The position numbers and the translations under genes were made by a program. A stretch of DNA of 64,000 nt, taken from contig CAMWUN010000008.1 in the NCBI GenBank assembly GCA_947177425.1, positions 1 through 64,000 on the forward strand, read 5' to 3'. How positions within the stretch are numbered: the stretch's first letter is position 1; each line of letters starts with the position of its first letter. Origin of the DNA: an uncultured bacterium. GTDB taxonomy: Bacteria > Bacillota > Clostridia > Lachnospirales > Lachnospiraceae. A model generated the notes under the pieces. It saw only the letters and a list, made by a program, of their open reading frames with translations, was not told the DNA's origin and made no database searches. Shown in pieces: positions 1 to 8,330 of this stretch.

Positions 1-10
1 TGATTCGGGA

Positions 11-88
11 GTGCAAAAATCCCATTGCCGAAGGCAATTTTCGATGGATTTTTGCATGTTACTGGTCACGGAGTGAACAGCAACATGC
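11..88. repeat. dispersed double-palindrome repeat, copy 1
   Basis: Two hairpins lie back to back. Arms at 11-22 and 47-58 (GTGCAAAAATCC against GGATTTTTGCAT) enclose an inner ATTGCC/GGCAAT stem. A second palindrome at 54-88 has the core GTTACTGGTCAC at 58-69 and its complement at 73-84. That core recurs in reverse orientation at 7113-7139, so this is a repeated element. It may extend beyond the left window edge. Confidence 0.6.
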
Positions 89-118
89 AAAAGAGTCATA
101 TTTTTTGTGCCAGGGTTA

Positions 119-145
119 TTGTTTTTTCCAGATTTTGTGTATAAT
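119..145 (+). promoter_or_regulatory. possible sigma-A promoter for the DUF4358/MBOAT cluster
   Basis: A consensus -10 box TATAAT at 140-145 lies about 150 bp upstream of the lipoprotein gene. The -35 is weak (TTGTTT at 119-124, with a short 15-bp spacer), so the call rests mainly on the -10 box. Confidence 0.35.
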
Positions 146-294
146 ATATCTGTACATCCTGTATCTGATTACAATAGTCTGTTTCACAAAGGGCAGCAGC
201 GTTTGTTACAATAAGCCGGTCCGCGAAGGGCAGCATGTTTTTCAGACACATTTCAGGGAAGGATGGTATGCAGTTTTAAAAAAGGAGTAAGACA

Positions 295-876
295 ATGAAA
301 AAATTGGCAATGTTATTGATGGCAACAGTGATGGCTTTTACCCTGTCCGGGTGCGGCGGCAGACAGGAAGGTGCTGAAACCGGTAAAGAGGGCGTGGAAT
401 CCCAATATGCGGACGCGCTTGAAGTGCTGACCGGGGTGGTTGAGGTCTATGGTGAAAGTGACCTGTTCGCCATGTATGGCGGAGATCAGGAAAATGCGGT
501 GATGGATGCGCCGGGGAAATTTGATATCAGTAAAACCGAGGAACTGGAAAACGTGTTAGGGCTTCCCAAGGCTCAGGTTTCTGACATTGAGGATGCGGCA
601 TCCATGGTGCATATGATGAATGCCAATACATTTACCGGAGCCGTATACCGTCTGAAGGAAGGCACAGATATGGACGCTTTTGCGGATTCGGTAAAATCCG
701 GTATTCTCGGGAAGCAGTGGATATGCGGACAGCCAGATACACTGGTCATCATAAATGTGGACGGCAGATATGTGATAACGGCTTATGGAGAGGCCGGGAT
801 TATGGAGATTTTCAAAAATAATGCGTTAACTGCCCTTGAGGGAGCGCAGGTGATAACGGAAGCGCCCATCGCCTAA
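295..876 (+). CDS. DUF4358-like lipoprotein
   Basis: 193 residues. The N-terminus is a lipoprotein signal: MKK, a hydrophobic stretch and the lipobox LSGC, with Cys near residue 20, so the protein should be anchored outside the membrane. The rest resembles DUF4358 proteins, small Firmicutes lipoproteins often found beside MBOAT and DHHW genes, as here. The start has a good AAGGAG site. The function is unknown; the neighbours suggest a role in envelope polymer O-acylation, which is inference. Confidence 0.7.
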   Translation: MKKLAMLLMATVMAFTLSGCGGRQEGAETGKEGVESQYADALEVLTGVVEVYGESDLFAMYGGDQENAVMDAPGKFDISKTEELENVLGLPKAQVSDIEDAASMVHMMNANTFTGAVYRLKEGTDMDAFADSVKSGILGKQWICGQPDTLVIINVDGRYVITAYGEAGIMEIFKNNALTALEGAQVITEAPIA

Positions 877-932
877 GGGAGAACTTCTGATAACGGAAGT
901 CCCGTGTATTTTTTCATCCGGAGAAAAATAGT

Positions 933-2330
933 ATGCTGTTTTCAGGTATTTCATTTTTATATTATTTTCTGCCTTTGACGCTGGCTGTATATTTTGCAGT
1001 GCCCAAAGGGGGCAAAAATGCAGTTCTCCTTCTTGCCAGCCTTGTGTTTTACGGGTGGGGAGAACCGAAATATGTTCTTCTGATGGGGCTTTCCATTGTG
1101 CTGGGATATGGATTCGGACTGCTGGTGGAAAAATACAGGGAAGGAAAAGCCGGAAGGATACTCTGTACGATTTCTGTCACCATTACCCTTTCTTTTCTTC
1201 TATGCTTCAAATATGCGGATTTTTTCCTTGGAAATTTTAACGCCGTGACAGGACTGGGAATGCCGCTGCTGCGTCTGGCCCTGCCCATTGGCATCAGTTT
1301 TTATACTTTCCAGATTATAAGCTATACAGTGGATGTGTATCGGGGAGAGGCCGCACAGAGGAATCTGATTCGTCTGGCGGCCTATGTGGCCATGTTCCCC
1401 CAGTTGATTGCAGGGCCCATTGTTCGTTATTCCAATATTTCAGGGCAGTTGGCTGACAGGGAACATTCCTTTCATGAGGCGGCTTTGGGAATACGCCGCT
1501 TTGTAATCGGACTGGCAAAGAAAATTCTGCTTGCCAATCAGTTGGGGGAGTTGTGCGCCACATTCCGGGCTTCGGAGGAAAAGTCGGTGTTGTTTTACTG
1601 GATGTATGCCGTTTCTTTTACCCTCCATATTTACTTTGACTTTTCCGGGTACAGCGATATGGCAGTCGGGCTGGGCAGGATCTTTGGATTCCGTTTTCCG
1701 GAGAATTTTCATTATCCATATATCTCCACAAGCATTACGGAATTCTGGAGGAGATGGCATATATCCTTAGGAACATGGTTCCGGGATTATGTTTATATTC
1801 CGCTGGGCGGAAACCGTAAAGGGCGGGGAAGACAGCTTATCAATATTCTGATTGTCTGGATGCTTACCGGATTCTGGCATGGGGCGGCCTGGAATTTTAT
1901 TTTGTGGGGGCTTTATTTTGCGGCGATTCTGACGGCTGAAAAGCTGTGGCTTCTTAAGGGACTGGAAAAGAGTCGTCTGTTGTCCCGCATATATACCCTG
2001 CTTCTGGTTATGATGAGCTTTGTGATATTTAATGGGGAGAGTCTGGAACAGGTATTTTCCGATCTGGCAGGTCTTGTGGGGGCAGGAGGGATTCCCTTTG
2101 TTTCAGCAGAAGCAGTGTATGCCCTGCAAAGTTTTGGCGTCCTTCTCCTGGCAGGAGGGATTGGGGCTACGCCGGCGGTCTTCATTTTGGCAAAGAGAAT
2201 TTCGGGAAATCCGGCAGGCGGCAGGTTTCTGAATCTGATAGAGCCTGTTGGGCTGGCAGGGCTGATGCTGGTTATGACAGCGTATCTTGTGGACGGGTCA
2301 TTTAACCCTTTCCTGTACTTTCGGTTTTAA
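933..2330 (+). CDS. MBOAT family O-acyltransferase (AlgI/DltB-like)
   Basis: 465 residues, a polytopic membrane protein of normal family length. It carries the family motif FWRRWHISLGTWFRDY followed by YIPLGGNRKG, and the presumed catalytic histidine in TGFWHGAAWNF. MBOAT proteins of this type pass acyl groups across the membrane to cell-surface polysaccharide or teichoic acid. The DHHW partner 14 bp downstream is the usual extracytoplasmic accessory, so the two probably act together. The substrate cannot be told from sequence. Confidence 0.9.
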   Translation: MLFSGISFLYYFLPLTLAVYFAVPKGGKNAVLLLASLVFYGWGEPKYVLLMGLSIVLGYGFGLLVEKYREGKAGRILCTISVTITLSFLLCFKYADFFLGNFNAVTGLGMPLLRLALPIGISFYTFQIISYTVDVYRGEAAQRNLIRLAAYVAMFPQLIAGPIVRYSNISGQLADREHSFHEAALGIRRFVIGLAKKILLANQLGELCATFRASEEKSVLFYWMYAVSFTLHIYFDFSGYSDMAVGLGRIFGFRFPENFHYPYISTSITEFWRRWHISLGTWFRDYVYIPLGGNRKGRGRQLINILIVWMLTGFWHGAAWNFILWGLYFAAILTAEKLWLLKGLEKSRLLSRIYTLLLVMMSFVIFNGESLEQVFSDLAGLVGAGGIPFVSAEAVYALQSFGVLLLAGGIGATPAVFILAKRISGNPAGGRFLNLIEPVGLAGLMLVMTAYLVDGSFNPFLYFRF

Positions 2331-2344
2331 GGAGGCTGTGGCAT

Positions 2345-3442
2345 ATGGATGCGGAAAAGAAAGATGTTGTACTTTGTGCCGTTTTTGCGCTGCTGCTGGC
2401 AGGAGGGTTTCTTTTGTGTGTATTTCTTCCTAAGAATAAGTACTCTGACAGCGAACGGCGTATGCTTTCACCAATGCCGGAACTGTCGGCGGAGAGCGTG
2501 TGGAAGGGACGCTTTATGTCCGGTTTTGAGGATTATGCGGCGGACGCTTTTCCTTTCAGGGACTCTTTCCGGCGGATAAAGGCATTGACGGCGCTTAAGA
2601 TTTTTTTCCGGCAGGATAATAACGGCATATATGAGGTAGACGGATTTCTGGCCGCCATGGAATATCCCATGAATGAGACTTCCCTTATACGGGCGGCGGG
2701 GCGGTTCCGCCATATCTGTGAAAAATATCTGACAGACGAAAATAAAGTTTATCTCTGCGTGATTCCCGATAAGAACTGCTTTCTGGCTGGGGGAAGCGGC
2801 CATCCGGTCATGGATTACGGGGAGTTTGAAAGGCAGATGGCAAAGCTGGCAGATTTCGCAGAGTATATTCCAATATCCGATTTGCTGGGAAGATATGATT
2901 ATTACAGAACAGATACCCACTGGCGGCAGGAAAAGATTGCAGATGTGGCAGAACGGCTGGCACTGGCAATGGGTGCAGAATTTTCACAGGACTACGATAT
3001 CTGCAGGCTGGAAAGGGATTTTTACGGCGTGTACCACGGACAGGCGGCGCTGCCTCTTCCGCCGGATGAATTATGGTATGTGACAGGAGAGGACATAAGC
3101 AATTGCGAGGTGTATGACTGGCAGAATCGGAAGGAAATACCGGTCTATGATATGGAAAAGGCGGCGGGGCGGGATCCTTACGAAATGTTTCTGTCGGGTT
3201 CCCTGTCGCTTATTACGATTAAGAACCCCGGTGCCTGGACAGACAAAAAACTGGTTATGTTCCGGGATTCCTTCGGCTCAAGCATTGCACCTTTCTTCAT
3301 CAGCAGCTACTCGCAGATAACTTTAGTGGATATCCGTTACATCCACCCGGATATGATTGACCAGTTTATAGAGTTTGACGCCTGCGATGTGCTATTCCTG
3401 TACAGCACCCTTGTACTGAATCACAGCGATATGTTAAAGTAG
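2345..3442 (+). CDS. DHHW family protein (AlgX/AlgJ-like)
   Basis: 365 residues with one N-terminal membrane anchor and an extracytoplasmic domain. The signature reads DTHW (in YYRTDTHWRQE) rather than DHHW. A later RDSFG motif matches the serine region expected of SGNH-like acyltransferases of this group. It starts 14 bp after the MBOAT gene with a GGAGG site and is almost certainly in the same operon. Inferred role: transfer of the acyl group delivered by the MBOAT protein to an extracellular glycan. Confidence 0.82.
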   Translation: MDAEKKDVVLCAVFALLLAGGFLLCVFLPKNKYSDSERRMLSPMPELSAESVWKGRFMSGFEDYAADAFPFRDSFRRIKALTALKIFFRQDNNGIYEVDGFLAAMEYPMNETSLIRAAGRFRHICEKYLTDENKVYLCVIPDKNCFLAGGSGHPVMDYGEFERQMAKLADFAEYIPISDLLGRYDYYRTDTHWRQEKIADVAERLALAMGAEFSQDYDICRLERDFYGVYHGQAALPLPPDELWYVTGEDISNCEVYDWQNRKEIPVYDMEKAAGRDPYEMFLSGSLSLITIKNPGAWTDKKLVMFRDSFGSSIAPFFISSYSQITLVDIRYIHPDMIDQFIEFDACDVLFLYSTLVLNHSDMLK

Positions 3443-3490
3443 ATGCATATATGCATCAAACGCTGCAACGCTTCGAGAGACGTTTTAGTG

Positions 3491-3532
3491 TAATAAAAAA
3501 ATAACCTACCTCCCAAAAAGAGATAGGTTATT
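3491..3532 (-). terminator. rho-independent terminator of the cold-shock gene
   Basis: A 13-bp stem (3500-3512 with 3520-3532, one mismatch) is followed, read leftward, by seven U residues. It lies about 110 bp after the csp stop codon, between that gene and the convergent DHHW gene. Confidence 0.8.
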
Positions 3533-3642
3533 CCCTTAATCCCATAAAACAATATTGCAAATTCAAAATAAAATGAGACATTTATATTAAGAAAAGGCAC
3601 ATCGTGTTACTGATTAATATGTTATAAAGAGCACGGGGCTGA

Positions 3643-3843
3643 TTATAACTTTGTTACGTTTACGGCCTGAGGTCCTTTTTCGCCGTTTACTACATCGAAC
3701 TCTACGGAAGCGCCTTCTTCAAGAGACTTAAATCCTTCCATGTTAAGTCCTGAGTAGTGTACGAACACATCATTACCTGATTCATCGGAAATGAAGCCGT
3801 AACCTTTTTGGTTGTTAAACCACTTTACTGTACCTTTGTTCAT
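3643..3843 (-). CDS. cold-shock protein (CspA family)
   Basis: 66 residues, the standard length. It has the RNA-binding motifs KGYGFI (RNP1) and VFVHYS (RNP2) of the five-stranded OB fold. CspA proteins bind single-stranded RNA and melt structure. The ATG at 3843 is chosen because GGAGG lies 8 bases upstream; the in-frame TTG further out would overlap that site. The long leader and 3' region are typical of csp genes. Confidence 0.95.
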   Translation of the reverse strand: MNKGTVKWFNNQKGYGFISDESGNDVFVHYSGLNMEGFKSLEEGASVEFDVVNGEKGPQAVNVTKL

Positions 3844-4062
3844 TATAGATACCTCCAAAAAATTAAGTAATTACATATCACAGAACCCTGCAATACAATG
3901 CAATATAATTAGATTAACACAATCATATCAAAAAGTAAAGAAAAATGTGGTTTTTTCGGAAATTTTTTGTTGCTTTCATTAAGCCTTTTGGGCCTTAACT
4001 TGCGAAACAGGACCAGTAATGCTATGATAGATGAAACAGTTAAGCGAGCGGAGTGGATAAAG

Positions 4063-4581
4063 ATGGACGGAGATAAGAGAAGAGAGCAGATTATTAAGAT
4101 ATTATCGGATAATACCTTTCCTGTGGCGGGGACGGAACTGGCAGGAAGGCTAGGGGTGAGCCGGCAGGTGATTGTGCAGGATATTGCGCTTCTTAGGGCG
4201 GTGAACAAGAATATCCTTTCCACGAATAAGGGATATATCCTTTTCCATGAAGAAAAAAGTAAAAAGGCTTTTAAAAGGACTTATAAAGTGATGCACGGCA
4301 ACGACCGGATACGGGAGGAACTGTACAGCATTGTTGACTGCGGCGGAAGGCTTCTGGATGTGGTGGTGGAGCATCCCATTTACGGGCAGATTATGGTGGA
4401 TCTTATCATCAACAGCAGGCAGGATGTGGACAACTTTGTCATGCAGGTGGAGGAAAACTGTACAAAGCCTTTAAATGCCCTGACTGACGGCCTTCATTAC
4501 CACACGGTGGAGGCGAAGGACGAGCAGACCCTTGACAGAATCGGGGAAAAGCTGGAAGAGGGAGGATTTCTTATCATATAA
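4063..4581 (+). CDS. niaR: NiaR-type transcription repressor (HTH + 3H domain)
   Basis: 172 residues from the ATG at 4063, which has GGAGTGG just upstream. Residues 1-60 form a DeoR/HTH_11-like winged helix (ELAGRLGVSRQVIVQDI). The C-terminal half is the 3H metal-binding domain, with its histidines visible in VEHPIYGQ and DGLHYHT. NiaR proteins bind nicotinic acid and repress niacin uptake or NAD synthesis genes. The membrane-protein gene 90 bp downstream is the obvious candidate target. Confidence 0.88.
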   Translation: MDGDKRREQIIKILSDNTFPVAGTELAGRLGVSRQVIVQDIALLRAVNKNILSTNKGYILFHEEKSKKAFKRTYKVMHGNDRIREELYSIVDCGGRLLDVVVEHPIYGQIMVDLIINSRQDVDNFVMQVEENCTKPLNALTDGLHYHTVEAKDEQTLDRIGEKLEEGGFLII

Positions 4582-4584
4582 TGC

Positions 4585-4646
4585 TTGCAACTTTTTGAGG
4601 TTTGTGGTACTCTTTACAGGAAGTTTACAACTGACAAGACAGGTGT
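4585..4646 (+). promoter_or_regulatory. promoter with possible NiaR operator
   Basis: TTGCAA (4585-4590), a 17-bp spacer and TACTCT (4608-4613) form a good sigma-A promoter between niaR and the EIIC-like gene. Just downstream, TTTACA at 4624-4629 and TGTAAA at 4644-4649 face each other, and ACAGGTGT sits at 4639-4646. The position downstream of the -10 fits an operator. That NiaR binds here is inference. Confidence 0.5.
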
Positions 4647-4670
4647 AAATAAAATGGGAGAGGAGAGCAT

Positions 4671-5738
4671 ATGAAAAAGTTAAAAAGCATTTTTAGTGAA
4701 ATTTTTATTGACGGCTTAAGCGGTATGGCTTCCGGCCTGTTCGCAACGCTGATTATCGGCACCATTATCCAGCAGGTGGGAAATCTGGTTCCGGGAACAG
4801 TGGGTACTTATATTTTTATGATGGGCAAAATGGCGGCGGCAGTAACCGGGGCAGGTATTGGATGCGGGGTTGCCGTGAAATTTAAGGAAAGTCCGCTGGT
4901 AGTGCTTTCTGCGGCGACTACCGGAATGGCAGGGGCATTTGCCAGCAAGATTACGGCAGGCACAGTGCTTGCGGAAGGAGCCGTTGTCCTGGCAGGGCCA
5001 GGGGAACCGCTGGGGGCTTTCATAGCGGCGATGGCAGGCATCTATGTGGGGCGTCTGGTTTCCGGCAGGACCAAGGTGGATATTCTGGTGACACCTTTTG
5101 CATGTATCGTATCAGGTTCCGCGGTAGGCCTGATTCTGGGACCTCCCATTTCTGCTTTTATGACATGGCTGGGGGGCATTATTAACTGGGGAACCGTGCA
5201 GGCCCCCTTCCTGATGGGCATTATTGTTTCCGTGCTGATGGGGATTATTCTTACCCTTCCAATCAGTTCCGCGGCGCTGGGGATTATTCTTGGGCTGGAA
5301 GGGATTGCGGCAGGCGCGGCCACCATAGGGTGCTGTGCCAATATGGTAGGATTTGCAGTGGCTTCTTACAGGGAAAATAAGGTAAACGGCCTGCTGGCCC
5401 AGGGTCTTGGCACCAGCATGCTGCAGATTGGCAATATTGTGAAAAAGCCCGTTATCTGGATGCCTGCAATTATTGCAAGCGCAGTGCTGGGACCGGTATC
5501 CACCATGCTGGTACACATGACGAACAATCCTACCGGATCCGGTATGGGTACGGCGGGGCTTGTGGGGCAGATCAACACTTATCAGACTATGGTGGGGCAG
5601 GGATATTCCCCTGCAGTGGTGCTGGCGGAAATTGCAGTGATGCACTTTATTCTTCCCGCCATCCTGGCCCTGGGCGTGTCGGAATTTATGCGCAAAAAAG
5701 GCTGGATAAAGGATGGGGATATGAAACTTTCTGTATAA
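4671..5738 (+). CDS. PTS EIIC-like membrane transporter (PTS_EIIC_2 type)
   Basis: 355 residues, about eight to ten hydrophobic segments rich in Gly and Ala, with a short basic N-terminus. Overall it resembles the PTS_EIIC_2 group of stand-alone membrane components, which lack adjoining EIIA/EIIB genes; none is present here. It follows niaR by 90 bp with its own promoter and a GGAG site. Members are annotated as sugar PTS permeases. The neighbourhood raises the alternative of a niacin or related vitamin transporter, which is inference from context only. Confidence 0.68.
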   Translation: MKKLKSIFSEIFIDGLSGMASGLFATLIIGTIIQQVGNLVPGTVGTYIFMMGKMAAAVTGAGIGCGVAVKFKESPLVVLSAATTGMAGAFASKITAGTVLAEGAVVLAGPGEPLGAFIAAMAGIYVGRLVSGRTKVDILVTPFACIVSGSAVGLILGPPISAFMTWLGGIINWGTVQAPFLMGIIVSVLMGIILTLPISSAALGIILGLEGIAAGAATIGCCANMVGFAVASYRENKVNGLLAQGLGTSMLQIGNIVKKPVIWMPAIIASAVLGPVSTMLVHMTNNPTGSGMGTAGLVGQINTYQTMVGQGYSPAVVLAEIAVMHFILPAILALGVSEFMRKKGWIKDGDMKLSV

Positions 5739-5783
5739 AAATAAGCATAAATATCCTTCAATTACCAGAAATGGTAAATAAAG

Positions 5784-5812
5784 TTGCGCTAATTTGTTAC
5801 CTGTGTTAAAAT
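5784..5812 (+). promoter_or_regulatory. sigma-A promoter for the LytM-like gene
   Basis: TTGCGC (5784-5789), 17-bp spacer, TAAAAT (5807-5812). It lies 130 bp before the coding start, leaving a leader that contains the long hairpin at 5835-5901. Confidence 0.55.
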
Positions 5813-5834
5813 AAGTTATGGTTAAGGACATTAG

Positions 5835-5901
5835 AAATTTCGCTTTCGGTCTTGCAAAAGCTTCCGCATGGGGCTTTTGCAGGAATCGGAAGCAGAAATT
5901 T
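5835..5901 (+). other. long hairpin in the 5' leader
   Basis: The 27-base 5' arm (5835-5861) pairs with 5873-5901 through AAATTTC/GAAATTT at the base and an 8-bp GCAAAAGC/GCTTTTGC upper stem; the loop is about 11 bases. No U-run follows, so it is not a plain terminator. It probably folds in the leader of the downstream gene. The function is unknown. Confidence 0.55.
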
Positions 5902-5944
5902 GTTATGTCGTTTACTATAATTAACCGGAGGTGACAAGTAAATT

Positions 5945-6655
5945 ATGGAGCGACGATCTAGAAGAAAAAGCAGGTATACGCTGGTTCTTATTGCGGAAAA
6001 AGGCGACGGCACCATGAATAAACATGCCATGAACTCCGCTGTATTTGGGGTTTTTGCCGTTATATTTTTCGTATTGTTCATAGGACTCGCCTGCAAAACA
6101 GTTTATGACTCAATCATCATAAAGGACATAAGAAAAGAGGTTGTGGAGCAGACAGTTATCATTAATAATCTGACAGATGAAAATGAGGCTCTGAGCGTGG
6201 AGAATGCCACGCTGACAAACAAAATCGGCGTCTTAAGCCAGACCGTGAGCCTGAAAGCGGAAGCAGAGGATGCATTATCCCAGGAAACCATCGAAAATGC
6301 CCTTCCAAAAGGATTTCCTTTAAGCGGTTCGGCAACTATGAAGGAAGCGGAGGAAGGCGATCCCATGCTGATATTTACGGCAAGCCCCGGCACCAATGTT
6401 ATTACGTCGGGAACCGGAACGGTGGTCAGCGTGGATATGGATGAGACATATGGCACCAGAGTGATACTGGATCATGGAAACGGTTATCAGTCTGTATACC
6501 GGAACAACGGAACCGCGCTGGTAAAGAATGGCGAGACTCTGGGCAAAGGTTATATCATTTTTTCTTTGGGGGATGATAACCAGGAACTTGGCTATCAGAT
6601 TATGCAGAACGATCAGTATATTGATCCAATGACATTAATTGACATAAACGGATAA
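5945..6655 (+). CDS. membrane-anchored LytM/M23-like protein, probably inactive
   Basis: 236 residues: a basic N-terminus, one membrane helix near residues 33-55, a coiled coil around 60-110 and a C-terminal LytM-like domain. The domain keeps the fold landmarks (TYGTRVILDHGNGYQSVY, ending LGYQIM) but lacks the usual HxH and the first zinc histidine, so it should not cleave peptidoglycan. Such degenerate LytM proteins usually activate amidases or act as division/sporulation scaffolds (SpoIIQ-like layout). The GGAGG lies 13 bases before the ATG, longer than ideal. Confidence 0.72.
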   Translation: MERRSRRKSRYTLVLIAEKGDGTMNKHAMNSAVFGVFAVIFFVLFIGLACKTVYDSIIIKDIRKEVVEQTVIINNLTDENEALSVENATLTNKIGVLSQTVSLKAEAEDALSQETIENALPKGFPLSGSATMKEAEEGDPMLIFTASPGTNVITSGTGTVVSVDMDETYGTRVILDHGNGYQSVYRNNGTALVKNGETLGKGYIIFSLGDDNQELGYQIMQNDQYIDPMTLIDING

Positions 6656-6676
6656 TCCTTTGGGATTATCCGTTTT
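6646..6676 (+). terminator. rho-independent terminator
   Basis: A perfect 13-bp stem (6646-6658 with 6663-6675), TTTG loop and a short U-run. It overlaps the last codons and stop of the LytM-like gene. Confidence 0.75.
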
Positions 6677-6713
6677 AGTTACAGTAAGCTGGTTCGTGAA
6701 GTGTAGCAGTATT

Positions 6714-7004
6714 TCAGGCATTATCCAGTCTTCCGAATACCAGTTCATAGCCGTCATTGCCGTAATTAAGGGAGCGGTTGACGCGGCTGATGGTGGCAGT
6801 GGAAGCACCGGTTTTTTCAGCTATTTCAAGGTAGGTTTTCTTATCTTTTAACATGGCGGCCACTTCATAACGCTGGGAAAGCGAGAGAAGTTCGTTGACC
6901 GTACATAAGTCTTCAAAAAAACTGTAACATTCTTCTTTATTTTCCAGACATAAAACAGCCTCAAACAGATGGTCTACAGCGGACGTCTGTATTTTCTTAT
7001 TCAT
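6714..7004 (-). CDS. yerC: YerC/YecD family TrpR-related protein
   Basis: 96 residues, close to the family norm. It has the TrpR-type helix-turn-helix: SLSQRYEVAAMLKDKKTYLEIAEKTG followed by the recognition helix ASTATISRVNRSL (described here in two parts). YerC-type proteins are predicted DNA-binding regulators whose targets are poorly known. The start has GGGAGG 8-10 bases upstream. It is transcribed alone, leftward. Confidence 0.88.
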   Translation of the reverse strand: MNKKIQTSAVDHLFEAVLCLENKEECYSFFEDLCTVNELLSLSQRYEVAAMLKDKKTYLEIAEKTGASTATISRVNRSLNYGNDGYELVFGRLDNA

Positions 7005-7112
7005 AATGATGGTACCTCCCCAAATATGTATTTGCCAAATGAAATTTTATCATATTAAAGTTTTAAAGTAAAGATGCAACTTCAAAATAGCATATTATAT
7101 AACGGATATGTT

Positions 7113-7139
7113 GTTACTGTTCACTCGGTGACCAGTAAC
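7113..7139. repeat. dispersed palindromic repeat, copy 2
   Basis: A 27-bp near-palindrome, GTTACTG.TCAC facing GTGA.CAGTAAC. It is the reverse complement, with two differences, of the core at 58-84. A fragment with the same flank (GACCAGTAAtGCTATGA) occurs near 4010-4026 against GACCAGTAAcGCTATGA at 7129-7145. Confidence 0.6.
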
Positions 7140-7226
7140 GCTATGAGCGGGCTTTAGACCATGAATAGTAACGATATGTTTGACAAGCAGTCCGCAATAT
7201 ATGAAAATAGGAGAGGGGTGAATTAT

Positions 7227-7454
7227 ATGTTTTTTGGAAAAAAGGGAAAAGAGAAGCTGGCGGCGGAGTATGATAAGGAAGGGAAGAAACCTGTGATTAG
7301 GGCGAGTATCTGTACAGGGGAAAAGACGGCGGGCTTCCGTAATGTGAAAACAGGGCAGATAGAGGAGTTGATGCTGATTACCGGGGAAAAGGATCTGGAA
7401 AGATTCATGGAACTTTACGGGGTGGAGAGAGAGGAAATCGAGACAGTCTGGTAA
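7227..7454 (+). CDS. small hypothetical protein
   Basis: 75 residues from the ATG at 7227, which has GGAGAGGGG about 10 bases upstream; an earlier in-frame ATG has no such site. It is highly charged (KKGKEK at the start, acidic end), with no membrane segment or recognised domain. It lies 24 bp before the exonuclease gene and is probably cotranscribed. Confidence 0.6.
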   Translation: MFFGKKGKEKLAAEYDKEGKKPVIRASICTGEKTAGFRNVKTGQIEELMLITGEKDLERFMELYGVEREEIETVW

Positions 7455-7478
7455 GACGGGAAAGACAGAGGAAAAGAG

Positions 7479-8192
7479 ATGAAGGAACGGAACAAAGGAA
7501 AAAGGCTGAATGATTATCTGAATGACTATGTGGTATTTGACCTGGAAACCACGGGAATCAATCAGAATGTTGACAGAATTATAGAAATATCGGCGGTGAA
7601 GGTCTGCGGTCATGAGATTGTAGGGGAATATTCCACGCTGGTAAATCCATGTATGCATATACCTGCGGCGGCAACTGCCGTTAATGGGATTACAGATGAT
7701 ATGGTGGCGGATGCGCCCGGCATTAAGGAAGCTGTTGAAGGATTTGTGGCATTTATTGGCAGCAGTGTGCTTGTGGGACATAACATTCACACTTTTGACA
7801 CAAATTTTATTTATGATGCGATATGGGAAGAGATGGGGAAAGAGTTGAAAAATGATTACATCGACACCCTGTATATGGCAAGGCGGTATATCCCCCAGCT
7901 TTCCCACCACAGGCTTACAGATGTGGCGGCTTACTTTCAGATAAGTACATCAGGAGCCCATAGGGCATTGTCTGACTGCATTATGAATCAGAAATGTTAT
8001 GAGGAAATTGGGCAACTTTTTCTTGAAATGAAAAAAACAGAAAAAGAAAAACAGAAAAACAGTGGAGAGGAAAACGGGGACGACGGTAAATGCCCTTTCT
8101 GCAGCGGCCTTTTAGTGAAACGCAAAGGCAGATACGGATACTTTTACGGATGTGAAGAATTCCCCAGATGCCGGTTTACCAGAAACGCTTAA
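7479..8192 (+). CDS. DnaQ-like 3'-5' exonuclease with C-terminal topoisomerase-type zinc ribbon
   Basis: 237 residues. Residues 15-185 are a DEDDh exonuclease: Exo I FDLETTG, Exo [13 protein letters not shown], Exo III HRALSD. A charged linker leads to residues 203-235, a four-cysteine ribbon (CPFC ... [11 protein letters not shown]) of the type at the end of topoisomerase I. The ribbon would help bind single-stranded DNA, suggesting a repair or proofreading-like nuclease. The combination is uncommon but both parts are clear. Confidence 0.88.
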   Translation: MKERNKGKRLNDYLNDYVVFDLETTGINQNVDRIIEISAVKVCGHEIVGEYSTLVNPCMHIPAAATAVNGITDDMVADAPGIKEAVEGFVAFIGSSVLVGHNIHTFDTNFIYDAIWEEMGKELKNDYIDTLYMARRYIPQLSHHRLTDVAAYFQISTSGAHRALSDCIMNQKCYEEIGQLFLEMKKTEKEKQKNSGEENGDDGKCPFCSGLLVKRKGRYGYFYGCEEFPRCRFTRNA

Positions 8193-8250
8193 GAAAAATG
8201 AAAAATTCCAGTGTGCCGGCCGCTGGCACGGGGACCGATTGCGCAAAAAG

Positions 8251-8283
8251 CGGGAAGCATGGGTAAATACAGGCTTCCCGTTT
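8251..8283 (+). terminator. probable terminator after the exonuclease gene
   Basis: An 8-bp stem CGGGAAGC/GCTTCCCG (8251-8258 with 8273-8280) is followed by TTT. The loop is long (14 bases) and the U-run short. Confidence 0.5.
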
Positions 8284-8330
8284 CAGGCATTATAGCAGAT
8301 TGATATGTTTTGCAATATGGTCATGAAAAA

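Noticed and set aside
7095-7910. 271-codon minus-strand open frame
   Set aside because: Opposite the exonuclease and the repeat at 7113; starts within a repeat and has no family features.
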